NCBI GenBank assembly: GCA_019426215.1
Contig: CM033394.1
Coordinates: forward strand, 38,314,423 to 38,378,422
Direction: 5' to 3'
DNA length: 64,000 nucleotides
DNA from: Buddleja alternifolia
Taxonomy: Eukaryota; Streptophyta; Magnoliopsida; Lamiales; Scrophulariaceae
Part shown: positions 48,523 to 60,689 of the stretch, one piece after another
Layout of the letters: every line of letters begins with the position of its first letter
Position numbering within the stretch: position 1 is the stretch's first letter
The notes under the pieces: model-generated
What the model saw: the letters and a program-made list of their open reading frames with translations, nothing else
Databases searched by the model: none
What the model was told of the DNA's origin: nothing
Position numbers and translations under genes: made by a program

Positions 48523-48700
48523 ACCGGTGGTTTGACTCGGGTTTTTGTTTTGGGGGGGGGGGGGGGGGGGGGGGGGTGTTTGTTGAGCTGTGAGTACAGT
48601 AGCATTAGTGTAGGTTGAGAACCCACCACTTATTTCAGTGTCTCCACCCTTTTTTTTTTAATTTAATTTACATTTCTAAGTGGAAAAAATGATCTTTGTT
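48523..48700 (+). other. DELLA 3' UTR with a run of 25 G
   Basis: The stop TGA (48520-48522) is followed after 29 bases by an uninterrupted run of 25 G (48552-48576), then a U-rich stretch. A G-run this long in the transcript could form a G-quadruplex. It is also a typical spot for assembly or sequencing error, so the length is approximate. A polyadenylation signal could not be picked out with confidence. Confidence 0.6.
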
Positions 48701-51700
48701 CCTTCTTTTTTATTTGGTTTTAAGCTATAATTTTTAGGGTTTATAAGTTTAATTTGCTATGGTTTATTGGGTGGAATCTTGTAATTCTCACGGGTAAATC
48801 TGGAATAGCTAATATCATGTGTTTATAATTTTTTTTATACTGGTATCGTGCATAAATGAAACGAAATACAAGATAAAATACTATTTTACATTATAGTTGA
48901 AGCGGATATTGGAAATAGGATTAATCATGATCATGTTGGAGAGGCAAAGCTTAATCTTTATAATTTATTTTTTGGTGAATAATATATATATATAAATACA
49001 TATGTAGCTTTTGCATAACAAAAGAAACTTCTCTTTTTGGATTCTTGAATATGCATGTGGCCTAAAAAGGGTTAACTTTAGGGATATAAGTTTAAGATTA
49101 GTGCTTTGCTTTGCTCAACTTTCAATAATGACTCCTACAACTTTTGAAAAGGGGCAATGAAGGGTTTCAACAAATTAGGGCTTATCTCTTTAGATATAAG
49201 TATAATTACTTATCCTCCCTTATTATAAGACTTCGAGATGCTTTATAAATGTATATAATTCACGTAAATGGCGGAAGAATTTACGTGGTTTGATGATCTT
49301 TAATAGAAAAATTAATAATAGTAGTATTTGTACAAGGAATCAACATGACCTTTTTTAATTATGGAAATCAACATCTTCGAAACATGAGTAATGTAGTAGC
49401 TAGGTTAAAATTAATTTATGCAATATTCTACTTTTTGTACAATTAATTCCTTTGATACTATGTTGATATTTAAAAGATCTTCTATTGCATCTCATGTTGT
49501 ATCTCATATATCATGGTATTTGATGAACGACACGTGTACAATAAAAAGAATTAACAATTAATTACTTATTTAAATATAACATGACACGTGTCACTCACCC
49601 ATTATTTTGCAATAACATATACAACAGTTGTAATAAAAAAACTCATTTCGTAATATTAACCAGCCATATTAGGTAGCTGGATGCCTAATCATTTTGTTTA
49701 GGACATTAAAACGACTTAATTAATTCTTTATATAATGTCACTACCAAAAAAATAAAAAAATTCTTTGTATAATGTATATGATGTTCATCATTATGGAATA
49801 ATCAATAGACCAACTCATACATAAATATCTTACAATTTTTAGGCTTTAAGTTGGTTGGCAATCGCCAATAAAATCTAATTCTACTAACGAAGTTGAGACC
49901 CCAAAATATTAAAAGTTTTAAGTGTTACTCTCACCGACAACGTATGAGCTATTCTCTACTTCCATATAAGTAGTTCTTAGTTTGTTGTAATAATTATCAG
50001 TTGATTGTAATATGTTAAATTTGACGTTCATATCATGTATCATGCATATAATCACTATTCTTATTCTCTTGAAAAAAAAAGAAAAGGGCCAACCGGTCAT
50101 CAATTCACTCAATCGTCGGGCCCAAACCCTTTTCATTCCATTCGAGATTGTGAGAACTATTTACTTGAGATGTTTTGAAATATCTTATTAAATTTAAACA
50201 AGGTTAAATTTGATTCTATCCGTCTCAATCACACTTAATTTACTCTCAATTACATAAGTTATCCATTTATTATTTGATCAAAGTGAGGTCGACTAGATAT
50301 TTGATGGATAGAATAATGATAATTAGATGTAATGATGATTCAATTGAAAGTATAATGAGGTCGGGCCTAATTATCGTAAGTAGAGGATATACTTTTAGCT
50401 AATCTTGCATACAGGGGAAGATGAGACTTTGGTATTATATTGCATATAACTATTCTTATTGTAAATTAAAGGACTTTCTATATATATATATATATCTTTT
50501 ATTAATTTGCATGTGATGTAGAGACCAACTTTAGATATTATTGGTGTATGACGAAACAAAAGCATGTTAACATGGATTTAATTAGTAGATAAGCCTGATA
50601 TTTTATGATTCGTTCTTATTTCACATAATTGAAAAAATAAGAAAAGGTTCCTGAAATTTCATCTAGATGTAAAACATTTTGTATATTTTGTAGGTATAAA
50701 TCCAGCTAAGAGTTTGGACTTACACCCATAGCAAAAAGAAAATTGGTTTAATGTTGATATGGAACTACGTACCTAATCTAATTTTTATTATTTTCTTTAA
50801 TTTCCCCTTAATTGGCAGTAAAATACACTGGCATATGAACCATAAAAGTGTTTGTGTTCGAGAAAGATTGCTCTGTCGAATATATGCTATTGTATTTAGG
50901 TAATGGAAGTTTAATAAACGGGATTGAGCTATTTTTTCAATCACTATACTAGATTAAATAGAATTATTTAAAATTCTTCCTCCAAATTCACTCATCAAAT
51001 CTAAATCTTTTAGTCCAAGCACAACATTGATTATTTTCTTATTTTCACTTCTCCAACACGACCGCGTTCCCCCTCTCTATATCTTTCGTGGTGTTCAGAT
51101 GGCAGCGAAGTTAGGGCATCTTTTCCGTCCTTTCTCATTCTCCATCGAGGAGATGCATCGATGCACCATCATCGTCACTACGAATACCCCCAGTGACAAT
51201 CTGAAGCCAACAATGGTTAACCATTTCTTTTTCCAGTTTTTAGTTGTTAATTGCCCAAAAAATAGTTGCTATTGTTCTAGTCTCTTCAATGAGAATTTTG
51301 GCATCTCGTATGAGAGTTTCTGTCCATACAGTCTGATATTTGTCTCTTGTCCAGAGATTCAATTGTTGCTTCATCTTTGACACGTATTCGATCCAATTAT
51401 TTTTCAATCACTTTGTAGTCGCCAATAATATTATCATATTACATTGTTGAATCTATTGTAAAATTTTCGTCTCCATAATTGAAATGATAGAATTCTCAAT
51501 AAAGTAAATGAGAGAAATCATGTTGGTTAATAAAATTAAATGATAATGTTCCCTATATGAAACTTCAAAGAAGTGTCTTCTTCAAAAGATAATTAAAATT
51601 TTAAAAAGGGTATCAACATCAAGCAAGAATATATAATTGAGCATTAGTTTTCACTTGGTGCCACGTTAACCCGATCTTTAATGATGATCTAGTCACTATC

Positions 51701-51935
51701 ATGGTTACTTTAATTTAGACATGATATTAGATCATTAATTTAGTGTTGGTAATTATCTAAGTTTCTCAAACTAGGGGAAGATAAGTAGGGTAATATGTAG
51801 ATTGCACCCTCGATTTATCCCTTTTTAGCATAATGCAGCTTTTAATTTTAAAGGGCAGATTACATATAACCCCATGTGATATACCTACTTAACCTTTCAT
51901 GGGGCGCGTGAGGGACTAAATTGCTTCTTTATTTT
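48701..51935. other. intergenic downstream of the DELLA gene
   Basis: No gene is recognised. G-box motifs CACGTG occur at 49531-49536 and 49585-49590. Small open frames (49918-50136 minus, 51027-51380 plus) show no domain. A (TA)n tract lies at about 50480-50494. Confidence 0.45.
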
Positions 51936-51940
51936 TTTTC

Positions 51941-52026
51941 TCTGAGATATTGTTTGGTAATATTTTTTTCATAAAGGGATACGTCTGAGATATTGTTTGA
52001 TAATATTTTTTTCATAAAGGGATACG
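51941..52026. repeat. 43-bp direct tandem duplication
   Basis: Two adjacent 43-bp units, 51941-51983 and 51984-52026, both starting TCTGAGATATTGTTTG and ending AAAGGGATACG, differ at one position. They are flanked by AT-rich DNA without a gene. Confidence 0.85.
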
Positions 52027-53880
52027 TAAATGCGTAACTAGACATATCACTTGTGATCGTATGTATCTTGCTCAAATTTTATATTTGGTGGGTTGTACCC
52101 TCAAGTAACCTTTAGCTTAAGAAAATGCACCAGAACGATTCATGGCCACAAAACTCGTTGGAAAGTTGAGTTGGATCAGTTTGCAAGCAATAAAATGATG
52201 TTATAGAACAGGCGGAGTTGAGATAAAGTTTTGTTTTATAGAATGTTGTTTTAGGGTTGCATTTTCCTAAGTTAAAGGTAATTCGAGGGTGCAACGTCCC
52301 AAATCTATAATATAAGGTTGCAATGTATCGTAACAGACTAATTCGAGTATACAATCTGCAAATTACGATGATGAGGATACTCTAGACTTTGTTAATCTGC
52401 ATTTGATTCTTGAAAGTGTTTGATTTTGTGTTTGTTTTCTAAGCAATATTCCATGTTATGCCAACGGATCTATGCTGTCATTAAAAATATGGTTTCAAAA
52501 ATAATACTAATGAAAAAGTTGGAAGACTATTGATAAAGAAATTTTATTTGGACAGAAGATCATGTATTAATGCAAGAATAAATTGATCTCTTCTGGTAGG
52601 AGTAGATCATATACCCAAATATTTTATAACAAATTATATTGATGTGTTTAATATATTATATATATATATATAAATATATGTATATATATATATATTTTGC
52701 ATTAAGCACTTATGTGTAATGTTCGATTTAAAATAAAAACGCAGATGTTTGGAATTTTGTTTCGGTGGTTAGCACGTACCTTAGGATGGTACACTCTCAT
52801 GATTATTAACGTGCAATATGTTACTTAAGCTATTAAATTCTATGAGATATCAACATTAAGCTAGGACCATTTAGGTGTGTCACAAATAAAAAAATGACTA
52901 TGGTCACATTCTTTGCATGCAACGTTATTAATACTTCCTGTTTCTTTGATCAATGCAGGGACATGATCTTCGCATTCTAAAAAGTTAAAATGAGAAAAAT
53001 ATTATAGATCAGTATTTAATTTGAACAAGTATTTTGTTAGAGATACTAGTATAGTTAGTCTATTAATTATATGACAAGCTAGAATCTTTTATGTATTACT
53101 TATGTACATGTAGACATGAAATTAGCCGAATTCTTTTTGGATATGAGGTATATCCAAATTCAGGACTAATTTTTCGAGAAATTGTCAATATAATTATAGG
53201 GATCGTTACCAAGAGTATTTTCTGTATACGTGAGAACTCAAACTCGTGATATCTTGATTAAAAATAAGAGTAACTTCCACTCAAATAAATTTCCGTTGAT
53301 ATGCCATGTGATTAATACGATCATAGTAGAATCGATGGATCTAAAATGTACTATATTGATGTTTAAGCAATTTACACGACTCTTTAAATGCGTGTAAATT
53401 GATGTGCCCATTACAATTTAGAATCTTCTTATTCACTTAATTAACTTTTTTTTTTTCTGTAATAAGTGGATGTTCATTAATCTAGTCACTATTTATGATC
53501 GTTACATTTAATATATTTAAGTAGCATGAGTCCTAATCACTTCCATGCAAGTTGATTATGTAATTAAATAATTCTTCAAAACAATAATATTCCGTCCATT
53601 GACAACGTGAAAATGAATAAAAAAAGTATGTGATCTGGTTCAATGCATTTGCCTATAATTATGGCCCATTAGACAATATTATTCACTAATGACCCATGTG
53701 TTAAACATCCGATCAATCTTAATTTATTTGGTAAGGCAACAGAAGAATGACATCTCTAATATTATTACGAATAGTTTATCGTGGAAATCATTAACTTTAG
53801 AGTAAAGCTATATGCATATAATTATATAGCGAAAAACTACTTTTAAGTTTTGTGCTTAGTTTTTTTTTATATATATATAT
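52027..53880. other. intergenic, AT-rich
   Basis: No gene is recognised. About 52080-52370 has several phrases around 'gggttgcaatg' and 'gagggtgcaac' that may be parts of an old TIR element starting near 51800. (TA)n tracts occur at about 52655-52695. Confidence 0.4.
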
Positions 53881-54255
53881 ATGATGGAGCCGGGGGCTGA
53901 AGGTGCACTCGCCACCCCCTCAATTTTGAATTTTCTTTTTTTACTATATAAAATTTTTTATATTTGAATTTCGCCCCCTCTCAAAATCGAAAAATATCAC
54001 ACGTTCTCTCTTTTCTTTGAGTTCCCCCACCCCCACCCCAAAAATCCTAGCTATAACGAAAGAGATATAAAAGTATTAAATATGTCAAAATTTGTAATCG
54101 AACCTAATTACTTATTATATTTTTCCCCATAAATATAGCATACCGTACCGTACTGCGGGGCCCCCCTGAATCCTTTGTCTATCTGGCAAAAAAAAAGTGT
54201 ATAGTTATATCACAGCAATGTCACCCTCTCAATAAAATTTCTGGCTCCGTCCTTA
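53881..54255. mobile_element. non-autonomous hAT element, copy B
   Basis: The left end has GATGGAGCCGGGGGC and the right end GGCTCCGTCC, matching copy A at 1706-2443. The two also share an internal segment with 'accgtacc', 'gcgggg', 'gaatcct' and 'gtctatctggcaaaa' in the same order (2330-2398 versus 54137-54205). It is shorter than copy A by internal deletion. Both flanks are (TA)n, so a target duplication cannot be distinguished and the exact ends are uncertain. Confidence 0.78.
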
Positions 54256-54620
54256 TATATATATATATATTTATTTATTTATACTTAAATAGACACTTTT
54301 CCTTCCAAAGGATATATTGATGGCATTGATTATAGTGTAATTTGGCTGGTGGAAATGTTTCAAAATTCTTTTTTTGAGTCAAATATATAATCATCATGTC
54401 AAGATGTAATTCAAATCAAGTTTTTAACTTGCCTTGACTCTATTTTCAACACGATATATATCATATGTGATAAATTGTAGAACACCACCAAAAAAGACGC
54501 AGTTATACTTGAAAAAAAAGATCAATACTTGAATAAATGACGAATTAGTTTTACACTCGCGTAGTCAGGTGCAATTACAAAAACTCTCTCCTTTACAGAA
54601 TTACATCAGTCCAAACATAC
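54256..54620. other. intergenic, nothing recognised
   Basis: AT-rich spacer between the hAT copy and the Harbinger-type MITEs. No gene was seen. Confidence 0.45.
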
Positions 54621-54623
54621 TTA

Positions 54624-55091
54624 GAGTGTGTTTGATTAAACTTATTTTAAATAGTTTATAAGTTCTTAGAGAGTGTTTGACAAAACTTATTTTAAAGAGC
54701 TTATAAGATATTTGAACTTATAAGCTTTCTATCTTATAAGCTGTTAAAAAATAAGTTGGAGTCTCCTTACTTATATTTTAATAGTTTATAAGTTCTTCGT
54801 AATGTTTTTTAAGAGCTTATAAGATGTTTTACCAAAAAAATTACCAAACACCTTATAACAACTTATAAGCTCTCAAATAATTTATAGGATGTTTTAAAAA
54901 ACTTATAAGCTCAGCCGAACACACTCTTAGTACTGTTTACAAGCTCTCTATCTTATAAGCTCTTGACAACTAAATTTGAGAATTTATAAGTTGTTTTATC
55001 AAAAAATTTACCACACTTTGTAACAACTTATGAGCTCGTAAACAACTTATAAGTTGTTTTAAGAAGCTTATAAGCTTAGGCAAACACCCTC
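54624..55091. mobile_element. PIF/Harbinger-type MITE containing a related MITE
   Basis: The left end GAGTGTGTTTG and the right end CAAACACCCTC are inverted repeats flanked by TTA on both sides (54621-54623, 55092-55094), the target site preferred by PIF/Harbinger elements. The interior is a series of 'cttataag' and 'aacttattttaaa' phrases in both orientations. An element with the same kind of ends lies within it at 54669-54926. Confidence 0.78.
54669..54926. mobile_element. inner PIF/Harbinger-type MITE
   Basis: It begins GAGAGTGTTTG and ends CGAACACACTC, flanked by TTA on both sides (54666-54668 and 54927-54929). It lies inside the related element 54624-55091. Confidence 0.72.
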
Positions 55092-55175
55092 TTAATGTAT
55101 GTAGAAATTACAATACCCCATAAAATGGTAAATGTCAAATTTTTCATTAAAGACGCTATGAAAAAAAAAACATAT

Positions 55176-55559
55176 GCTATGTTTGTTTCTATTTTGGAGA
55201 GTTTTTTTAATGAAAAATTTTGGTGAAAAAGTTTATTGGAAGTTGTGTACTTTGGTGAAAATGTATTTGGTTTTGTATTTGATTTTATTTAAAAAAAACA
55301 AAAGTTACTGTAGCAGTCAAATCACGTAAGTTTTTGTCTGAAAAGTTATAATTAGTTAATGATTGAAAAATACAATATAAAATTAATATAATACAAAAAA
55401 GTAAGCTAAAAGTGGAGAAGAGTGTAGGGTGGTGTAGGCAATGTAGCTATCAAAAATGTTTGGGCAAAAAATACCTGTTTGGTGAAAAATGGACAAGCCA
55501 AACAAGTTTTGACCAAAATTTTGGCCAAAATATGGTTTCAAAATAGAAACAAACAAAGC
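55176..55559. mobile_element. MITE with GTTTGTTTCTATTTTG ends
   Basis: The left end GCTATGTTTGTTTCTATTTT and the right end (reverse complement GCTTTGTTTGTTTCTATTTT) are nearly identical inverted repeats. The minus-strand open frame 55383-55595 crosses the right end and is not a gene. Flanking triplets (TAT, CAT) do not match exactly, so the class is uncertain. Confidence 0.6.
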
Positions 55560-55568
55560 CATAACAAG

Positions 55569-55971
55569 CATTACAAGAAAATTGAGTATTGACAATGGAA
55601 AATATATGCTATAGCTTAAAATTGTCGTCTATAACGGTCTAACCTCACGGCTAACTTGGTCGTGATAGATATTTCATATAGCCACACTAAGGCTAGTCGT
55701 GGTGAAAAAGAATGATAGCCATTTTAAGCATTAGCTAGCCGTGGTGGAAGGAATGTTAACCTATCACTTTTTTACAATGGTTAAAATCCATGATTTTTAC
55801 AATGAACAAAACATTGACAATAGCTATAAGCTATGGTAAATGTTTTGGCCATACTTGCAAATATTACGGCCAAAGCCGTAGCAAAATCGTGGTCAATTGA
55901 TTTTAATCATGACAAAGGAATTTTTCACTATGACATATTGACATGAGTAATAATTATTTTTTTTTGTAGTG
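55569..55971. mobile_element. non-autonomous CACTA (CMC/EnSpm) element
   Basis: The left end CATTACAAGAAAATT and the right end (reverse complement CACTACAAAAAAAAA) are the characteristic CACTACAAGAAAA termini. A 3-bp duplication AAG flanks it (55566-55568 and 55972-55974). At 403 bp there is no room for a transposase. Sub-terminal repeats around 'ggctagtcgtggtg' and 'tagccgtggtgg' are typical of this class. Confidence 0.85.
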
Positions 55972-55974
55972 AAG

Positions 55975-57419
55975 GGTTTGTATGTTTAATTACACAGCTA
56001 ATCTCATAAAGTGCAGAGATATTTCATCCCTATTAAATAAATGTTATTGCACTTTCTATAAATACATGCTTAATTGCAAGTGGGCTCTGACTATAAGCTT
56101 CCATTTATAAACTTCTATGTATGTATATATTAGTAAAATTCCGATGAAAAGGGAACTTGTGTCAAAAAGCAAGTAAACACTCGTGCCATAAAATATGAAT
56201 ACAAAAAGAATTACGTTGAAGAAGCTTAAAAAGTCCCCGCGCGTTGAATTTACTTTAATTAACGCATCTTTTGAACTAACAATAAAAGCCAGCTAGCAGA
56301 CCTCTTTAAGTAAGTATCTTAGTTTTTAAGCTTCAATTCTATAATAATTAGCTTATATAAAAGCAATATTGCCGTATTGGTATTGACTACCACATCTAAA
56401 AGTGGACATAGAAATGATGAGTACACTTTTACATGTCCAAGTATATAAACTTGATTATTACTAATAACTATTGATTACCTAAAATTCATCCCATGCTTAT
56501 TGAATCCCATAATTATATGGGGCCCCTACACCTAATTTTTGCGATGTTTTTAAGATGTGTGTGGATGATAATGGGTCGGGGCTCAACCCGCCATGCTTTA
56601 AGGGCGGGTCTTGGGTATGCGATTTTAATTAATATGTGCATATACTCATATACTTAATTGCTAATTTATGATGGGCTGATTAGTAAATTTGTCCAAACTT
56701 ATCCAAAAAAGGGTTATGGTCCCTAATTATGCGTAGAAGACAGTTTACCATTCTTTTCCCTACTCTCTGATATCCAATTGACTAGAGAAAATAGTGGGAC
56801 TGGAGGCATAATCAAAAGACGAATTTCAATCTCACGGATTCAGGTACACTTCCAATATATTGTTGATTACGTGATTATCATGAAATTCAAAGATTCGGGG
56901 AAATTAATTTTCTATCAACATAAAGAGTAATTCCATTTCCAGTACTTTAACTCTGCGACTAACTCAATTGGCAACCAATGTAGGCACAATCAAAATAGTA
57001 AGCTAGGCTACAAACTTTGATCACCATTTGTATTCGCCGTTGGAGTCTCCGTGAGTTTCTAACAAAATGGCATATTAGAGGGGAATAACTATTTTACCTG
57101 TTTTTTGACGCCAAAAACTGGTCAACTCCTTTTGCTTCTTATAGTCCTTAGAACAATTTTTTTGGGTGCAAAACTCAATTTGTTTTCTTGGAAATTTGAG
57201 ATGGAAGAGGAAATAAGGAGGTACTTAGGTTTAAATTTATACAACTCGAGCATGTCCTATATGAACTGAGATCATGTGCCTATATGTGGATGCGGAATTA
57301 ATAGAGCTACGAGTACAATCTATTCTAAATCTCTTAAGAAGTTTTCGCCGATAGCTCACTTCCACAAACCATTGATTCTGGTTAAAAGAGTACATACTTG
57401 AGTTTGATGAACTTAAACT
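55975..57419. other. intergenic, no gene recognised
   Basis: AT-rich. About 56560-56620 has a short G/C-rich 'gggtcggggctcaacccgcc' patch, and about 56945-57060 is faintly SINE-like (GACTAACTCAATTGGC and a later CTTTGATCACC), neither well enough preserved to call. Confidence 0.4.
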
Positions 57420-57422
57420 TTA

Positions 57423-58579
57423 GGCTCCGTATGGTTGTGTTTTCGAAAATGAATTCTGAATATTTTTTGGGGAATGTGTATTACAGAAATTCGTGTGAAA
57501 ATGTTGACTTAATTTGTTTGTTTGGATGTATTTTTAGAATTTGATTGAAAATAGTGTAGATGTGATATAAAGTTGATTTTTAGTAGGATTTGATATATGA
57601 AATGATTGAGTTGGTTATGAATATGATGATGATGGGAGAAAAAATATTAAAATAATATTTTTTTTGAATAATGTTATGAGTTAGTTATAAAATAATATGT
57701 ATATATGTGTGTATATATATATATATATACATACACACATAATATAATATATATTATAGAAATAGAATGAAAAGAAAAAAACAGGAGAGGCAGCCAACAA
57801 AGAGGGCGTTCATGCGTTGGGGGTGGGGGTGGGGCCCTTTATTTTTAGTTTTTTTTTCCAACTTTTTATTTCTTTTTAGCTTTAAATTTTTATCCTTTTT
57901 TTCATTTCGTGTTTTTTTTTTCAATTTTATATTTTAAAAGTTTAAGAAAATTGAATTTTGCTCGTCTATATTTATAATAGTTAGTGCAATTATACGATTC
58001 ACATTGGACAAATATAAAATAGGATGTGGTCTATATATACAATATTTTATGAAATGTGTAAATATGTGGTCCATATATACAATATTTTTACTCCCGAATA
58101 ATTAATTTATATCCATATTATACTCGAACTTCTACGAATCCATTTATTTTTCGTCTCCGTACTTTTTATCCGACTTTTTCACTGTAATTTTCAATAAAAT
58201 TTCATAATATACACGTACAAATTAAATGATGAATTTTTCCCGTCTCGTGTTTTACTAACTATGGTAAATAACAAATTAGTGCATTTTAATAATAGCAAAT
58301 TTCATCCACTTTAAATAGAGATAAAAACATTAAATAGGGATAAAAACCTATTATTTATTTAATATGGTTGGGCCACACTTTGCCAACTTTTTGTTATTTT
58401 TCATCCATTTTATTTTTTCTCACTCCCACTTCATCTTTTTCACCAATACACACACTCACACATACACATACATATATACACACATGCAGACACACACACA
58501 TATATCTATACACACGCAGACACACACATATATATATATATGAACAGACCCACGCACACACACACCCACACACACACAC

Positions 58580-58611
<32 letters not shown>

Positions 58612-59045
58612 AACACACCCACGCACACACAGACATACACGCACACACACACATCTATACACACGCAGACACACACACACATATGGAGAGGGGGTGGGCA
58701 CGTGGGGCCAGGGAAATGGGGGTTGCGGCTGAGAGGAAAAGGTGCAGGGGATAAATAGTGTAAGGGGAGGAAAAAATATTTTTTTTTTCAAATTATATAT
58801 TATTTAATAATAATAATAATAATAAAATATGAAAAAAAAGAAAGATAATGAGTTGGATAGTGGGATAGTGTAATTAATGATAAAAGATTGTAAAAAGATT
58901 GAAATTATTGGTTGGTGTATAGGGGAATGTGTAATGTATTTAAAATTTGACCATTTTCTGTTGAATTTGGCTTGGACTGTGTATTTTCATTTTTTGATGA
59001 TCCAAAAAATAAAAATATTTTTTAAATACACAACCATACATAGCC
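57423..59045. mobile_element. large PIF/Harbinger-like non-autonomous element
   Basis: The left end GGCTCCGTATGGTTGTGT and the right end (reverse complement GGCTATGTATGGTTGTGT) are inverted repeats. Both flanks are TTA (57420-57422 and 59046-59048), matching the TWA target site of PIF/Harbinger. The 1.6-kb interior has no transposase; it carries homopolymer runs and a compound CA/TA microsatellite at 58448-58685. Confidence 0.82.
58448..58685. repeat. compound (CA)n/(TA)n microsatellite
   Basis: About 240 bp of alternating 'acacac', 'atatat', 'cacgca' and 'cagacac' phrases form a higher-order pattern; the phrase 'tatacacacgcagacacaca' recurs at about 58506 and 58656. Alternating purine-pyrimidine sequence of this length can adopt Z-DNA. 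Open frames of 86-128 codons on both strands here are purely repeat-derived. Confidence 0.92.
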
Positions 59046-59256
59046 TTAGTATTTCTCATTGCTTCTTGTATTTCAATTTTTCGAAAAAAAACGACCACCA
59101 TATTTTGCATCCAAAAAATGTGTTAAGAAGCCCTTAAGAAGCAACATAGAGGAGTTGACCAGTTTTTGACGCCAAGAAACAAGCATAACAATTTTATTTC
59201 CCCCCAAAATGTTATTTTTCGTTAGAAACTTTAAAAGAACTCTATTGAGTATCAAT

Positions 59257-59789
59257 CTATGATGCACCGACATGGACACGGCGACACAGACACGGCACGA
59301 CACCGACACGGGGAACGACATTTAAAAAAAATATATAGGACATGATACGGTTTCGACACGGCTATCCAATTATATATATATATATATTATATATATAAAT
59401 TTGTATTTTACTTGTTTTTTCGTAAAACTATGTATATTGCAAGTAATTCATCTATTTATCATTGTTATCAATAACAAATGCAAAATAAAAATATAAACAT
59501 AAACTAAATATATCAATAAACATGTTCTCAATCCACAAATATTTTATTGTTCAAATTCGTGTCTTATAAAAAGTTGGTAAGTTTTTATTAGATTTAGAAA
59601 ATTGGTAAGTTTTTATTTACAATTTGACCCCTCAAAATTTTAGTATCTTATAAAAAGTGACCTGGCCGTGTCTTAACCGTGTCCAAATTTTTTTTTGATT
59701 TTTTATTAGGGACACGGAATGACCGTGTCCGTGTCCAAACGCGCCTGACACAGCCCGTGGTGATTTTTTGGAGTGTCCGTGCTTTATAG
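59257..59789. mobile_element. non-autonomous hAT-like element with GGACACGG repeats
   Basis: The left end CTATGATGCACCGACATGG and the right end (reverse complement CTATAAAGCACGGACACTCC) are inverted repeats, flanked by an exact 8-bp duplication GTATCAAT (59249-59256 and 59790-59797). Sub-terminal regions on both sides carry many 'gacacgg' or 'ccgtgtc' repeats in opposite orientations, which would serve as transposase binding clusters. It lies about 200 bp beyond the Harbinger-like element. Confidence 0.85.
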
Positions 59790-59797
59790 GTATCAAT

Positions 59798-60650
59798 GCT
59801 AATGAATATTGGTCACTTGAGGTACCACTTAATTTTAATGACGTGTACATACGTAGCAATATTGAATTTGGCATAGTTGAGGTATCAAAAGTTAAATTCT
59901 CTCCCTCACATAAAAAATAAACACAATACTCTTATAAACTACAAAAAATAAAGTAAAATTAAAATAAAAAATAATTCATACGTTCGATGTATACGAGATT
60001 TAGAAAATAGTTTATTCTTAATCTTTTTTGAGTGTCGGGATTAATTACAGTATTAAACTTTTATATCAAGCTAGCTATATTAATTTAATACAACTTGTCC
60101 ACATAAGACTTTGATTTATGCAATTAAAGGAGACAAGAAAAATAATATGGACAAAATCATATTTCAACAAAATTTCAATATGTTAGAGAGAGATATACCA
60201 ACTATCCACGAGAGAAACGAAACTTGAACTACTTAATTTTTCTCATTCTACACTTCTTTGGTTTTTTACTTTTTCTTAATGAGGCGAATTAGTTTGTTGT
60301 ACTTGAGCTTCAAGATATATGTTTGGGCTTTTAAATTTTGAAGAGTAAAAACATGAGACCAAAGCCCACTGTTTGCTGGACTTGAGCGTGATTTGAATTG
60401 GATATGCCCAAAATGAGATCCCAATTGCTGTACAAAATTTAGTCTAGGAGAGGCCCACTGTCGTAGAACTTTGTCCATGTACAAACATGGAGTGAATTAT
60501 AATTCACAGTCCATTAATTAGTTGAATAGTCTAACTTAATTTCAAAACCGAGTTATTTGATTGATTAATTAAAAATATTACTCTTTAGTATCAGTTCCCA
60601 CCCTATTTATTGAGAATTGGGCTCCTATTTTAATTATTTGTTTTCAATGC
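59798..60650. other. intergenic, nothing recognised
   Basis: AT-rich spacer. The minus-strand open frames 59632-59874 and 60266-60484 have no recognisable domain. Confidence 0.45.
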
Positions 60651-60689
60651 AAAGAAAAGGGGCTAGCCCATCGACTTAACCCGACAAAA

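Noticed and set aside
58368..58791. open frames of 86-128 codons rich in His/Thr or Val/Cys
   Set aside because: They are translations of a CA/TA microsatellite, seen on both strands.
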